Below, piece by piece: positions 1 to 10,075 of a stretch of DNA of 64,000 nt. The stretch's first letter is position 1, and every line of letters begins with the position of its first letter. Source of the DNA: Sinorhizobium fredii USDA 257 (lineage in GTDB: Bacteria; Pseudomonadota; Alphaproteobacteria; Rhizobiales; Rhizobiaceae); assembly GCF_000265205.3 (NCBI RefSeq), contig NT_187163.1, forward strand, positions 1 through 64,000. Reading direction: 5' to 3'. The translations under genes were made by a program, and so were the position numbers. The notes under the pieces were generated by a model. The model worked only from the letters and a program-made list of their open reading frames with translations. It ran no database searches and had not been told where the DNA came from.

Positions 1-12
1 GTAACCATCCGG

Positions 13-303
13 TCAGGACCGCAGTAGCCGAGGCTTTTTGCGATTTCTTTCTGCCACTGGTTTCGATGGCGGGTCGCCAATTCCGCGAAGATTGCGGATA
101 ATCTGTTGAAGGTTTTCGATCCCCACTTGGGTGAACAAGATGATGTGCTCGCTGAGCTCCGAGGCCGGATAGTCATCATATGCCCACAAGCAGCCATCTT
201 CAGAGAACATCTCAATCGAACATTCTCGCAAGAAGTCTTCGTCCTCATCAAGCATCGCGGCGACATATTTCAGGGTGTAGAGGGCAGAGTTGCGGTAGCC
301 CAT
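13..303 (-). CDS. small hypothetical protein, IS66 passenger
   Basis: A 96-residue acidic protein that starts 30 bp after the stop of the pRiA4-ORF3-like gene on the same strand, so it is probably the last gene of the IS66 transcript. The N-terminal half is rich in Asp and Glu; the C-terminal end is basic (RNRKKPRLL). I recognise no domain. It may belong to the element or to the flanking DNA, since the left end of the element was not found. Confidence 0.5.
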   Translation of the reverse strand: MGYRNSALYTLKYVAAMLDEDEDFLRECSIEMFSEDGCLWAYDDYPASELSEHIILFTQVGIENLQQIIRNLRGIGDPPSKPVAERNRKKPRLLRS

Positions 304-332
304 GATGCCTCGTTCTGTGTTTTCAGATTTGG

Positions 333-944
333 TCAGTGCTGCTGGTTTTGGCTCTTCGCAAATCCAGCTTTTCCAAGTGTCCGACGGCGGGCAATTTTAG
401 CGACACGGTCTTGAATGATATCAACGCTTAAATCTTCTGGGTCGAAGCGGCCACCATACCAACGCACGAACTCTCGATGCTGCGCATGCCGTGGCTTCGC
501 CATGACGTTCAGGAATTCCTCGAACCCCGAGGTGCTGCCAACATCTTCCGGCGGCGCTCTGCGCTCACCATCGATGAAGCGCGGATATTCGATGCTGGGG
601 TTTCCATCCTCCACTGCCTCGACCGTGATAGTGTGCCGCCAGTTATCACCAAAGTCATAGGTGTAGCTAAAGGTCGCGATCCCACGCTCGATGAGTGCCG
701 CTATGCGGACGTTGCGAGCAGCAAAGGTTTTGCGTTCGTAGAGGTCTTCTGGATCCGGCACATCGTAACATCGCCCACCAGCCTCGAACTCGAACAGATG
801 ATAATCCTCGAACAGCATCACGGCCTGAATGACATCGTGGAGCCCCTTCAAGCTCATCGTGAGTGGAACCTCGACCCTGCGCCAGATCAAAGGCTCGATA
901 TCGTCGAGTTGGATATGTAGCCTGGCGATGCGATCGACGGTCAT
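333..944 (-). CDS. plasmid pRiA4b ORF-3-like protein (PRiA4_ORF3 family)
   Basis: A 203-residue protein with the family hallmarks: an N-terminal stretch IQLDDIEPLIWRRVEVP, then LHDVIQAVM..WEDYHLFEF-like sequence and FSYTYDFGDNWRHTI near the middle. The function of the family is unknown; members often accompany IS66 transposases in rhizobia. The start was chosen at 944 because its ATG overlaps the tnpC stop as ATGA, which suggests translational coupling; a longer reading to 986 only runs back into tnpC. Confidence 0.8.
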   Translation of the reverse strand: MTVDRIARLHIQLDDIEPLIWRRVEVPLTMSLKGLHDVIQAVMLFEDYHLFEFEAGGRCYDVPDPEDLYERKTFAARNVRIAALIERGIATFSYTYDFGDNWRHTITVEAVEDGNPSIEYPRFIDGERRAPPEDVGSTSGFEEFLNVMAKPRHAQHREFVRWYGGRFDPEDLSVDIIQDRVAKIARRRTLGKAGFAKSQNQQH

Positions 945-2578
945 GATGCCAAAGCCATCATAGGCCGCGGACCTGTCCAATTCCACGGCAGCAGCTCTGC
1001 AAGCTTTGTTGTCGGCGTGTCAGCGATACGCGCGAGAACGTCGGCAAGCCAAGCCTGCGGATCGACGTCGTTGAGCTTGGCCGTCATGATCATCGTCGCC
1101 ATGAAGGCGGCGCGATCAGCACCACGATCAGAACCCGCAAACAGCCACGACTTCCTGCCGAGAGCGAAGCCGCGCAGAGCGCGTTCGGCGGCATTGTTGG
1201 TCAGGCAAATCCGACCGTCGCCCAGGAAGGACGTAAAGCCCTCCCAGCGCTTTAGCATGTAGTCGATCGGCTCGGCGACCGGAGAGCTGCGCGACAGCTT
1301 TGTCCGCTCGGCCCGCATCCAGGCCTCAAGCTCTTCGACAAGACGACGGCTGTCCCGCTGGCGTCGCGCCAGTCTTTCACTTGCAGCGAGACGATTGATG
1401 TCACGCTCGATATCGAACAGGGCATCGATCCGTTTCACGGCCTCGAGCGCCACCGGCGAGATCGGCGTGGCGTTCTTTCCCCGTTTGGCGTTGGTGGCGA
1501 TGTCGGCAAGCACGAAGAACTTGCGACGCGAATGCGACCAGCACAATGCCTGGGTCAGCGGACCAGAATCGCGGTCCATTTTGAAGAGCGGGTTGTAGCC
1601 GCCATAGGCGTCGGCCTGCAGAATGCCGGTGAAGGTCTTTAGATGGCGCTCGGGATGTTCCTGCCGCCGATCGCGGGAGGCATAGTAGAGGGCGGCTGGC
1701 GGCGACGTTCCGCTGAACGGCCGATCGTCCCTGACATAGGTCCAAATCCGCCCGGTATCGGTCTTGCCCTTCGCCAGGATCGGCACGGTCGTGTCATCGC
1801 CATGTAGACGCTCGGCGGTCAGCACATGCGCCTCGATCAATCCGTGCAAGGGCTTCAAGACCGCGGCGCAAGCCCCCACCTGGTCGGCAAGCGTCGAGAG
1901 GCTGAGGTCGACACCCTCGCGGGCATAGCGTTCACTTTGCCGGTTCAGCGGTTGATGCTGGCCGAACTTCTCAAACAGGATCATCGCCAGCAGGTTTGGC
2001 CCTGCAAAACCGCGCGGCGTCACATGGAAAGGGGCCGGTGGCTGGGCGATCTTCTCGCATTCGCGGCAGGAGAACTTCTCGCGCACCGTCTGGATGACCT
2101 TCCACTGGCGCGGGATCACTTCCAGCGTCTCGGCAATGTCCTCGCCCAGTTTCGCCAGCTTGGCCGAGCCGCAGCATGGGCAGCTTGTTGGCGGAGCAAT
2201 GACGACGCGTTCGCGCGGCAGGTGCTCCGGAAACGGCTTGCGCGATGGACGCTTGCGCTCGAAGGCCCGAACCGTCGAGGATCGTGCCGCCAGTTCAGCG
2301 GCCAATTCGTCCTGGCTGGCGTCCGCCTCCAACTCTTCGAGCTGCAATTCCATCTGCTCAAGAAGCCGCGCCTTGCGCTCCGAGCGGCTGCCATGAATGT
2401 CGCGCTTGAGCTTCTCGATCTCCAGCCTCAACCTGGCAATCAGCGCATCCGAATGCGAGTTCACTGCCTGGGCTCGGGCAGCAACGGCCTCGGCTTCACG
2501 GCGTGCCGCGCGCTCGGCGAGGATCATCGCATGCGCGCTGGCAAGGTCGTCGGGAAGCTGATCGGCCGCATCGGTCAT
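941..2578 (-). CDS. tnpC: IS66 family transposase TnpC
   Basis: A 545-residue DDE transposase, full length for IS66. Residues about 25-85 form a Lys/Glu-rich coiled coil, followed by a zinc-finger segment (SCPCCGSAKL then SCRECEKIA), the central catalytic region (LHGDDTTVPILAKG, LQADAYGGYNPL, CWSHSRRKFF) and the C-terminal LTNNAAERALRGFALGRKSWLFAGS block typical of the family. It lies 45 bp after tnpB and overlaps the next gene by ATGA. It looks intact. Confidence 0.95.
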   Translation of the reverse strand: MTDAADQLPDDLASAHAMILAERAARREAEAVAARAQAVNSHSDALIARLRLEIEKLKRDIHGSRSERKARLLEQMELQLEELEADASQDELAAELAARSSTVRAFERKRPSRKPFPEHLPRERVVIAPPTSCPCCGSAKLAKLGEDIAETLEVIPRQWKVIQTVREKFSCRECEKIAQPPAPFHVTPRGFAGPNLLAMILFEKFGQHQPLNRQSERYAREGVDLSLSTLADQVGACAAVLKPLHGLIEAHVLTAERLHGDDTTVPILAKGKTDTGRIWTYVRDDRPFSGTSPPAALYYASRDRRQEHPERHLKTFTGILQADAYGGYNPLFKMDRDSGPLTQALCWSHSRRKFFVLADIATNAKRGKNATPISPVALEAVKRIDALFDIERDINRLAASERLARRQRDSRRLVEELEAWMRAERTKLSRSSPVAEPIDYMLKRWEGFTSFLGDGRICLTNNAAERALRGFALGRKSWLFAGSDRGADRAAFMATMIMTAKLNDVDPQAWLADVLARIADTPTTKLAELLPWNWTGPRPMMALAS

Positions 2579-2623
2579 GGCGAGATGGAATCATATTCGC
2601 TCCGACCTTTCCAGCCATTTCCA

Positions 2624-2971
2624 CTATCCAGCAGAGCTCGGACGCCAGGTTTTTTGCGGCATTCGCCAGTCGATTCCTTCGAGCAGATAGCCGAGCTGCG
2701 CCGGCGTGATCACCACCGTGCCGTCGGCCGCTGACGGCCAGATAAAGCGGCCGCGCTCAAGCTTCTTCGTGAACAGGCAGGCACCCTGGCCGTCGTGCCA
2801 GATCACCTTGATTAGGCCGCCCTTCCTGCCGCGGAAGCAGAACAAATGGCCGCTATGCGGATCACGCTTCAGTGTCTCCTGCACCATCAGCGACAGGCCA
2901 GGAAATCCCCTCCGCATGTCCGTATAGCCCGTCGCCAGCCAGACCTTTACGCCGCTCGGAACCGGGATCAT
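2624..2971 (-). CDS. tnpB: IS66 accessory protein TnpB
   Basis: A 115-residue IS66 Orf2/TnpB protein. It carries the family signature: ATGYTDMRRGFPGLS near the N-terminus, GHLFCFRGRKGGLIKVIWHDGQG in the middle and FTKKLERGRFIWP after it. The protein is required with TnpA and TnpC for transposition in studied IS66 elements. Its ATG overlaps the tnpA stop codon (ATGA), so the two are translationally coupled. Confidence 0.93.
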   Translation of the reverse strand: MIPVPSGVKVWLATGYTDMRRGFPGLSLMVQETLKRDPHSGHLFCFRGRKGGLIKVIWHDGQGACLFTKKLERGRFIWPSAADGTVVITPAQLGYLLEGIDWRMPQKTWRPSSAG

Positions 2972-3360
2972 CGCCGTTCCACGACATCGAGGATGCGGCC
3001 CAGAGCTTCGGTGTCAACATCACTCTCCACTCGAATGCGCCGGCCGCGGCCAAGCTCGATCGTCACGATACTTGGCTTCTTGCGCGCCCGTGGTGCCGGT
3101 GTCGTCTCCAAAGGATCAGGCGCTGGCAACGCCGCGACGACCTCAATCGGAATGAATGGAGGCACGGACGGCGCTGACATTTGGCAGAGCTCTTTGCGCC
3201 ACCGGAATAGCTGACTGACATGAATCCCGGCCGAGCGCGCCACATCCGAAACAACGGTTCCAGGCTCTAACGCCGCCGCTACCAGCCGTTCTTTCTCTTC
3301 GCGAGACCAATGCCGGCGACGCTCGACCGACGTGATCACCTCAATATGCTGCTTCGTCAT
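2968..3360 (-). CDS. tnpA: IS66 accessory protein TnpA
   Basis: A 130-residue IS66 Orf1 protein with an N-terminal helix-turn-helix (RRHWSREEKERLVAAALEP, then SDVARSAGIHVSQLFRWRKEL), which in this family binds DNA. A Pro-rich linker and a basic C-terminal segment follow. The start at 3360 (MTKQHIEV) follows the usual N-terminus; the frame stays open to 3408. The gene overlaps tnpB by 4 bp. Confidence 0.88.
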   Translation of the reverse strand: MTKQHIEVITSVERRRHWSREEKERLVAAALEPGTVVSDVARSAGIHVSQLFRWRKELCQMSAPSVPPFIPIEVVAALPAPDPLETTPAPRARKKPSIVTIELGRGRRIRVESDVDTEALGRILDVVERR

Positions 3361-3423
3361 AGGACTACTCCCAGTGCTACCACCAGGACTTCCAATGTTC
3401 GGCATCACATCACAAGACGGCCG

Positions 3424-3867
3424 TCACCGTGGGGATACATTCAGTTCCGCATCGATCTCATAAAACGCCCCAATGATACCTTCCCAAAGCAACGCGTAAC
3501 ACGGAGTGCCCTTCGGTACGTTAGACATCCCAAACGCGCACAGAAGGTGCGATCGTTCATGGGACGATGAGAAGAAATCGATGGTCTTTCCCAAGAAGCG
3601 CTTCTTGCTGACGATCACCTGATCGCTACCGCGGTAGTCAGCCGCTGCTTCACCTACGCGCGGAGAGTCGCCGGGCCACCAACCCCCTTCACATAGAACG
3701 TCGGGAACGGCATGTAGTTCGGCAAGTGCGTCGAATGCATCGAGGACAGATAACGACGAATGTCGGTACTTCGAACTCTTCTCGGCCTCGATGGAGAATA
3801 CCAAGCGGCCTTCCTCGACATACGCAAATGCGCCATCATGGCCTGGGTTGTAAGAAAGTATTTTCAT
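3424..3867 (-). pseudogene. N-terminal fragment of NodU/CmcH-type carbamoyltransferase
   Basis: The first about 140 residues match the start of carbamoyltransferases (MKILSYNPGHDGAFAYVEEGRL, then EAEKSSKYRHS and a GGWWPGDSPR segment). Such enzymes are about 550-600 residues; here homology ends at the IS66 boundary and the frame stops in element sequence. The ATPase-like fold and the whole catalytic C-terminus are missing. In rhizobia, NodU carbamoylates Nod factors, but several paralogous classes exist and the fragment cannot tell them apart. Confidence 0.75.
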
Positions 3868-3939
3868 ATTGAAAACCCGCTGATAGCTGCCTCGTTTGAA
3901 TCTAGGAGAACCCTCTCGCTCTTATCGAGTACCAATGGG

Positions 3940-5784
3940 CCGTGGCCGGAAGCCTGCGGGTCTTAAGGCGGCCCGCAAGGTCGGAGGAGCGAGAGGCCAA
4001 GCGTTGAAATGCAGTTTCATCGGCAAATGGGGGATCGGGGTTGGGTTCCAAAGAACCCGCCGGTGGACCAGATCGTGTCCCGTGAGGTGGTGTAGCAGAC
4101 GGCATTGGTCGCCGTGCTCTCCGGCATAGGCCGGGATGATCAGCGCGCCACGGCGGGCAGGCTGATGAGCGGATCATCGCTCATCTGGCTGATGGTTTCC
4201 AGATGCTATGGGGGAGCACCGCGTCATTGTACGCTGGTGCCTTTGATTAGTTCATGGAGATGCCCCATGCTGCAGCAGCGCGACATTGGCCGCTCGACGG
4301 CCGCCTTCGCTCCGGATGAGACGCTTGTCGTTGTCGTAGAGATGAGCCGTTCCACATGGCTCATCGCCGGACTCCTCCCGGGTGTTAATCGCCGTCCTCT
4401 GAAGAAGCTCAAACCAGACGAGAATGTTCTGATGCGCCTGCTGGAAGGCTGGCGCCAAGAAGCTCTTGCCGCTGGTCGGACGATCGCGCGCGTGGTGGTT
4501 GCCTACGAAGCGGGACGTGACGGCTTTTGGCTGGCCCGATGGCTGCGAGCCCACGGGATCGAGGCCCACGTGATCCACGCAACCAGTGTCACCGTGTCCC
4601 GCGATCGCCGGCGCGCCAAGACCGACCGACTCGACACCGCCCTTCTCATGCGTGTTCTTCTCGGCTGGCTTCGGGGCGAAGTAGGGCACTGCACGATGGC
4701 CGCCGTCCCGGAGATCAGCGAGGAGGATGCCAAGCGCCCGACAAGGGAACGCGAGAACCTCGTCGCCGAGCGCACTCGCCTGGTGAACCGGATGAAGGCA
4801 GCGCTTGCCCGCCTCGGCATTCGTGACGTCAACCCGGCCCTGCGCAAGACGGCGGGTCGTCTCGACACGCTACGGACTGCGGAGGGAACAAAGATCCCTG
4901 GCAATACCCTGGCGGAGATGCGCCGCGACATCGCGCGGCTGCGGCTCGTTGAAGATCAGATCGCCGAGATTGAGCGTGAGCGGCTACAGCGGCTTGCGAA
5001 GCTCAATCCGGAACGCAGCCGCGCCGCCGCTATGGTTCATATGCTTTCGCGCGTCGTCGGCCTCGGCGTGGAAACGGCCGACATGCTGGCACACGAGATC
5101 CTGCTTCGCGATCTGCGCGACCGTCGCGCTGTCGCCCGCTACGCTGGGCTCACTGGGTCGCCCGATGATAGCGGTGCTCGCCGACGTGAGCGCGGATTAT
5201 CGCGCGCCGGGAATGCCCGGGTCCGCAGAGGCATGGTCCAACTGGCTTGGCGGTTCCTTGTCTTCCAGAAGGAAAGCGCCCTGGTTGCGTGGTACCGAGA
5301 GCGAGGGAGTGCGCGTTCGACCGCATGCCACGGCAGCTGCCGCATAGTCGCGAGAGGACAGGCGAAGAGTTCCGTCTGCCTGTTAGCGAGCCCGAGGTGG
5401 CGGGCGCCCGTTACATGACATGGTTCCAATACCGCTTTCCAGATGGGGACCGCCGCCCGGAGCCTGGTCGTCGATGCGGATGACTGCATCATGGTTCGGG
5501 CTTCCCTACGGCCCACCGAATACAAGGTCGCAGCGCACCTTGTGCGCCTCGCAAACCGGCTCCGCCTTTGACCACCTCGGCCCGTTCGACCCGAGATTGA
5601 AGCGCCGTGCTCAGGACCGTCAAGGACGCTTCGCGCTGCTGTGCAGTGCCCTGCGGGCCTCCTTGACCGCCCCTGCGCGCGGCGCTGGTGAGAAGTCAGG
5701 CCGGAACGAAGGAATGCCCGCCCCGGCCGAACAAGGAATGGAGGTAACGATGCAGGCGTCTTGACTTCGAGGTCCCCATACAAG
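3940..5784 (+). mobile_element. IS110-family element (approximate limits)
   Basis: The transposase gene at 4267-5418 is preceded by about 330 bp and followed by about 365 bp without other genes, as in the IS110 group lacking terminal inverted repeats. The right limit is set where the IS256 transposase reading resumes (about 5785). The left limit near 3940 is a guess from the end of carbamoyltransferase-flanking sequence. The element appears to have removed the C-terminal end of the IS256 gene. Confidence 0.55.
4267..5418 (+). CDS. IS110 family transposase
   Basis: A RuvC-like DEDD transposase of about 384 residues. Visible are the first acidic segment (LVVVVEMSRSTWLIAG, with Glu in place of the usual Asp as in a known rhizobial subgroup), VVAYEAGRDGFWLARWL, RRAKTDRLDTALLMRVL, and the C-terminal transposase_20 region (VGLGVETADMLAHEIL, ARYAGLTGSPDDSG). 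The start at 4267 (MLQQRDIG) is chosen by family alignment over the open frame to 4105. The last about 40 residues do not match the family well, so a late frameshift is possible. Confidence 0.85.
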   Translation: MLQQRDIGRSTAAFAPDETLVVVVEMSRSTWLIAGLLPGVNRRPLKKLKPDENVLMRLLEGWRQEALAAGRTIARVVVAYEAGRDGFWLARWLRAHGIEAHVIHATSVTVSRDRRRAKTDRLDTALLMRVLLGWLRGEVGHCTMAAVPEISEEDAKRPTRERENLVAERTRLVNRMKAALARLGIRDVNPALRKTAGRLDTLRTAEGTKIPGNTLAEMRRDIARLRLVEDQIAEIERERLQRLAKLNPERSRAAAMVHMLSRVVGLGVETADMLAHEILLRDLRDRRAVARYAGLTGSPDDSGARRRERGLSRAGNARVRRGMVQLAWRFLVFQKESALVAWYRERGSARSTACHGSCRIVARGQAKSSVCLLASPRWRAPVT

Positions 5785-6180
5785 CGTCATGTATCTGGCG
5801 CGCTGGACGGCCCATTCGTCGTTTTGCTCGAGCAGGAGCGCGCCGACGAGGCGGACAATGGCGTCATCGTTGGGGAAGATGCCGACGACCTCGGTCCGCC
5901 GCTTGATCTCACCGTTGAGCCGCTCGATCGGATTTGTCGAGTGCAGCTTGGCGCGATGCTCTCTGGGGAAGGTCATGTAGGCCAGCACGTCGGGCTCGGC
6001 GTCATCCATGATGGCGGCGAGCTTGGGCACCTTCGGCCGGATCTGATCGGCGACGGCGCGCCATTGTGTGCTCGCGGCTTGCGGCGTCTCCTGGGCGAAG
6101 GCCGTGGCGATGAAGGCGGAGACGACACGCCTGCCGCTCTTTCCGGCATGCGCCAGCACATTGCGCATGAAATGAACCCG

Positions 6181-7677
6181 GGGGCTGTTGAAGAACCAAT
6201 CGTCGGCGGAGCTATGCGGAAGCCACCGACAAGCCAATTCCAAAAACTTTCCTTTGCCTGAAGGGATGTCGGGCTGAACTGGTAGCTTCTTGGCTGTACA
6301 CGAACAGCAAAATTGACAGAAAAGCACTCGCCAGTCGTTTCAAGTTGACTGCCGCAGCCGTCAGATAGGCTTGGATTTTCATATTTATGAGGCCGCGCCG
6401 GATCGCTCTCGATAGCCCGTGCCAAGTCTTCGCTTCGCCGTGATATCCCTCTGAGCGCCAGCGGTGACGCTGGTACAAAGCTCGGTCCTCGTCCGACCAT
6501 CGTTCTCTTCGGCGACGAGCTCGCAGGAGTGCCGGATAGTCATCGCCGAGCACTACCGCCTTGTTCACACGGCCATTGGAAAGGCAAAGTCGCGCCAGAT
6601 CGCAGTGCCGACAGTCGGCCGCGCGAGATGTAAAGAAGCGCCCATGTTTAACGGCACGGCCCGCCTTCAGCATCTTGCCACGCGGACATTTAAGGGTGTC
6701 GTGCTTGGCGTCATAACGAAAGCGGCGCATAGGCACAGGGCTACGGATTGGCTCTGCCTTTGCCGGAATAACCGCTTCGATCGCGCGTTGCTCCATTCCT
6801 GCGAACACCTTAGCATACGCATAGCCGGCGTCGGCCGTTGCCGTTTTGATTATCGTGCCGGTCATCGCGGCGACCGCGTCGAGACGACTGAGTATGACTT
6901 GCCCCTCATTAATCTCGCCTGTGGTGACCTCCACATCTAAAATTACGCCGCAAGCATCATCCACCACGGCATGTTGCTTGTAGGCCGGCTCCAGTCTCCG
7001 ATTACGCCCGTTGGTCGCCATGGACGCGTCAGGGTCGGTGACGCAGACTTTCTTGTATTTGCCTGTTTTGCGGCTTTTTCGTTCGCTCTCAGCGGCTTCG
7101 TTGGCGTCGGTGACCGCATCTATATGGCGGACCGCAAGACTTTCCCAACTGACGTCGGCCCGAATGAGTGAGGCGTCGACATGAACGACCTCACCCTTGG
7201 CGACTTTGGCCGCTACGCAGACCTTTACCGTCCGCTCAAAGATAGTTCGGAAACGTTCTGCACCCCAGCGCTGACGGATACGGGTCAACGACGAATGGTC
7301 CGGGAGAGCTTCGTGCAGACCGAAGCCGATAAACCAGCGAATAGCGATGTTTACCTGAGCCTCGCGCATCAGCCGACGGTCATGGACAATTCCGAGAAGA
7401 AAGCCTGCAAGCATCAGCCGGACTGCTACTTCCGGGTCGATGCCGGGTCGGCCGAAGCCCGCCGCATAAAGCTCAGCCACCTCCTCGTGTAGCCAGGAGA
7501 GGTCGAGAACTCGATCGACCTTTACCAATACGTGATCGTCAGGGACCAGATCCCGAAGCGAGCCGCACATGTACAGTTCAAGCTGATCGCGTTCCTTACG
7601 GCCGAGCATCGTGGAGGCTCCAGAGAATCAACGACTGCTCAATTGAATCAGATACATAGCACTTCTTCAACAGCCCC
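6181..7677 (-). mobile_element. IS1182-type insertion sequence with 15-bp inverted repeats and 5-bp target duplication
   Basis: Perfect terminal inverted repeats ggggctgttgaagaa (6181-6195) and ttcttcaacagcccc (7663-7677) bound a 1497-bp element. The flanks carry acccg on both sides (6176-6180 and 7678-7682), consistent with a target duplication. Removing the element plus one copy restores the IS256 reading frame, so this is a recent and complete insertion. Confidence 0.93.
6212..7609 (-). CDS. IS1182 family transposase
   Basis: A 465-residue transposase filling the element. N-terminal DUF772-like region ([23 protein letters not shown], then [25 protein letters not shown]), DDE core starting at [15 protein letters not shown], a Cys-rich stretch ([12 protein letters not shown]) and the C-terminal [20 protein letters not shown] block. 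Full length and uninterrupted, so it may still be active. Confidence 0.92.
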   Translation of the reverse strand: MLGRKERDQLELYMCGSLRDLVPDDHVLVKVDRVLDLSWLHEEVAELYAAGFGRPGIDPEVAVRLMLAGFLLGIVHDRRLMREAQVNIAIRWFIGFGLHEALPDHSSLTRIRQRWGAERFRTIFERTVKVCVAAKVAKGEVVHVDASLIRADVSWESLAVRHIDAVTDANEAAESERKSRKTGKYKKVCVTDPDASMATNGRNRRLEPAYKQHAVVDDACGVILDVEVTTGEINEGQVILSRLDAVAAMTGTIIKTATADAGYAYAKVFAGMEQRAIEAVIPAKAEPIRSPVPMRRFRYDAKHDTLKCPRGKMLKAGRAVKHGRFFTSRAADCRHCDLARLCLSNGRVNKAVVLGDDYPALLRARRRRERWSDEDRALYQRHRWRSEGYHGEAKTWHGLSRAIRRGLINMKIQAYLTAAAVNLKRLASAFLSILLFVYSQEATSSARHPFRQRKVFGIGLSVASA

Positions 7678-8479
7678 ACCCGGCAACGTTGCCATGTGGC
7701 GCTGAGAACCTTGGTGACGGCCGCCTTGAGGCCTTCGTGCGCATCGGAGACGACGAGCTTGACGCCGCGCAGTCCGCGCCGGGTCAGCTTGCGCAGGAAC
7801 TCGGTCCAGATCGGCTCGGCCTCCGAGGTGCCGATCTCCATGCCCAGCACCTCGCGCCGGCCGTCTGAGTTGACGCCGACGGCGATGATCACGGCGACCG
7901 AGACGATGCGGCCGCCCCGGCGGACCTTCAGGTAAGTGGCATCGATCCACAGATACGGCCAGTCGCCTTCGATCGGTCTTTCGAGGAACGCTTTGACCTT
8001 GCCGTCGATCTCCTCGCACAGCCGGCTGACCTGGCTCTTCGAAATACCGCTCATGCCCATGGCCTTAACCAGGTCGTCGACCGAGCGGGTCGAGATGCCC
8101 TGCACATAGGCTTCCTGGATGACCGCCGTCAGCGCCTTCTCGGCCATGCGCCGCGGCTCCAGGAACGAGGGGAAGTAGGAGCCTTTCCGGAGCTTCGGAA
8201 TGCGCAGCTCGACCGTGCCGGCCCGCGTCTCCCAGTCGCGCTCGCGGTAGCCGTTGCGCTGGGCCAGCCGCAGCGGGGTCTTCTCGCCAAAGGCGGCGCC
8301 GGTGGCGGCCCCCACCTCAAGCTCCATCAGGCGCTCGGCGGCGAAGCCGATCATCTCGCGCAGGAGATCGCAATCCGGGGTCTTCTCCACGAGCGCGCGC
8401 AGGCTCATCATGTCGTCGGTCATCGATGGTTCCTTCGAATCAGGTTGGTGTCAGCAACCCGACCCTACCGGGGAACTTC

Positions 8480-9188
8480 GATGACCACCGCTACGCCGCT
8501 CGCTCGCTACGGCGCTATCGAGGGCGCGCTCGCGAGCGGCTTGGCTACCGCCCAGCTACACCACTGGTGGGGACGCGACCGAGTTGTCGGTCTAGACTTA
8601 AACCCTGGCATGCTTGCAGTGGCCCGAGCTGCGGCTGACTCGGAATTACCGATCGAATGGGTCGAAGGGAGTGCTCTTGGTCTTCCATTTCCCGGACGCC
8701 TCCTTCGATGTCGTCCTCTGCCAACTCGGACTCCAGTTCTTCCCGGACCGGTTGCGAGCCCTTCGCGAGATGAGGCGGGTACTGGTGGCCTCCGGTCGGC
8801 TTGCCCTCAGCGTCTACAGTGCCATCGAGCGCACGCCTGCGCGCATCTTGGCGCAGGAGCGTCAAACACGAAGCGCGCTGAACATATCTTTGCTGAGGCG
8901 GAGGAGCTGCGCACCCTAGTCTCAGGCGCAGGCTTCGATCAGGTGGAAATTCACACTGTCACCCAACAGGTTGCGTTCCCGTCTGTCCTCGACTATGTGC
9001 GGTTTCAATTGACGGCGACGCCGATGGCGGTGCTTTTGTCGGAGCGTTCTCAGTTCGACCGCGAAGCTGTGATAAACGCTATCGCTTCAGACGCTCAGTC
9101 CGTGTTGCTGGACTCATACGTGCTAGCAGATGGCCGGTTGCGATTTCCCCAGGAAGGGTATGTGGCAACTGCAGTGAGCGGCGGTTAG
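8480..9188 (+). pseudogene. decayed SAM-dependent methyltransferase (UbiE-like)
   Basis: Class I methyltransferase sequence is spread over several frames: VVGLDLNPGMLAVARAAA and PIEWVEGSALGLPFP in one frame (8585-8695), then DASFDVVLCQLGLQFFPDRLRALREMRRVL in the next (8698-8790), then the C-terminal part from about 8885 (AEELRTLVSGAGFDQVEIHT) back in the first. The N-terminal SAM loop is lost near the IS256 end. At least two frameshifts and a short deletion; not functional. Confidence 0.8.
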
Positions 9189-9331
9189 TCGGCGATTTGT
9201 CCGCTTTCCCCCCGATGCTGCCATTCCCCGCACAAAAACAAACCTAAACGCAGCGACACCTAGAGCTGACAGTATTTTGACCGTGAGCGCGGCCGTCTGA
9301 AGGATTAATATGGATCAAGGAGCGAATGTCT

Positions 9332-9964
9332 TTATCTTGACGAATCCGGGACGAGGAGGCTGTCCATGTCCACGAGCAATGTCGACCGTCCACTCTGTGC
9401 CGTACGGCAAAGTTCCCCCCCGATGCGGACCTTCGCGATATCTGGATGCTCACCATTGTTATCTGGCCACATCTCCCGCTTGCGTTCATCAAAGCCGAGG
9501 ACGCGTTTGCTATCGGTCCACCGTGCGACCTCGCCCTCCATTCCATCCGGATCCCTGAAGGTAACGAGGCGGATGGCGCCGAAATCCGTAATGGTCCCAT
9601 CCGACGCGCCAGCCTTCACCAGACGTCGTCTGACTTCTTGTAACCGCACTTCATCGTCTACGTTCAGCGCGAGATGATCTATGTGGCCTCTCTTCCCCAT
9701 CTGCATCGAGCCGTCTTCATACCCCGTTGGTTCCGGCATTTGGAATGAATGGAGGGCGAAGCCTCCTCCAAGGTCGATAAGCGCGTGACGAACAGCGCCG
9801 CCACCGGGACCGGGCTCGGAGAGATCGAACTTGGTCTCTGCATCGAAGACTTCTTCGTAGAAGCGAATGAAACGGTCCATGTCGCGTGTGAACACCGTGA
9901 GATGGTGTGCACCGACGGTTACAGGAATACCGAGCCTCCCTTGCCGACATGCAGAACATAGCAA
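9332..9964 (-). CDS. VOC-family (glyoxalase/bleomycin-resistance fold) protein
   Basis: About 210 residues. A single VOC domain starts at VGAHHLTVFTRDMDRFIRFYEEVFDAE and continues with RGHIDHLALNVDDEVRLQEVRRRLVKAG and IRLVTFRDPDGMEGEVARW, giving the His and Glu metal-ligand positions. Such proteins are metal-dependent lyases, isomerases or resistance proteins; the substrate cannot be deduced. The first about 14 residues do not look native, so the true start may be lost or downstream. It is flanked by IS elements on both sides. Confidence 0.75.
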   Translation of the reverse strand: MLCSACRQGRLGIPVTVGAHHLTVFTRDMDRFIRFYEEVFDAETKFDLSEPGPGGGAVRHALIDLGGGFALHSFQMPEPTGYEDGSMQMGKRGHIDHLALNVDDEVRLQEVRRRLVKAGASDGTITDFGAIRLVTFRDPDGMEGEVARWTDSKRVLGFDERKREMWPDNNGEHPDIAKVRIGGELCRTAQSGRSTLLVDMDSLLVPDSSR

Positions 9965-10075
9965 ATCGCATCGAACCGGGCGACCTGAAGTCGCGACACG
10001 TCACCGACGCGAATGACCAATTTTGTCTGCAATAAGGCCATTGGGGGTTGTGGCTGCCAACTTCCGCTTCCCCCC

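Larger units (their letters stand above)
1..3430 (-). mobile_element. IS66-family insertion sequence with passenger genes (approximate limits)
   Basis: The tnpA-tnpB-tnpC order of IS66 elements is complete on the minus strand, followed by two small passenger genes. The right end lies near 3425-3440, where the reading frame of a carbamoyltransferase is broken. The left end is at or beyond position 1; I could not match terminal inverted repeats confidently. Overlaps between tnpA/tnpB and tnpC/passenger indicate one transcript. Confidence 0.7.
5785..8423 (-). pseudogene. IS256-family transposase, interrupted and 3'-truncated
   Basis: The N-terminal part (7678-8423) has [24 protein letters not shown] and [14 protein letters not shown], and the C-terminal part (5785-6180) has HSTNPIERLNGEIKRRTEVVGIFPN: a Mutator/IS256 DDE enzyme. 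The two halves join exactly (…WQRCRV / HFMRNV…) when the IS1182-type element at 6181-7677 and one 5-bp target copy are removed. The last about 15 residues after RYMTL are replaced by sequence from the neighbouring IS110 element. Not functional. Confidence 0.9.
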
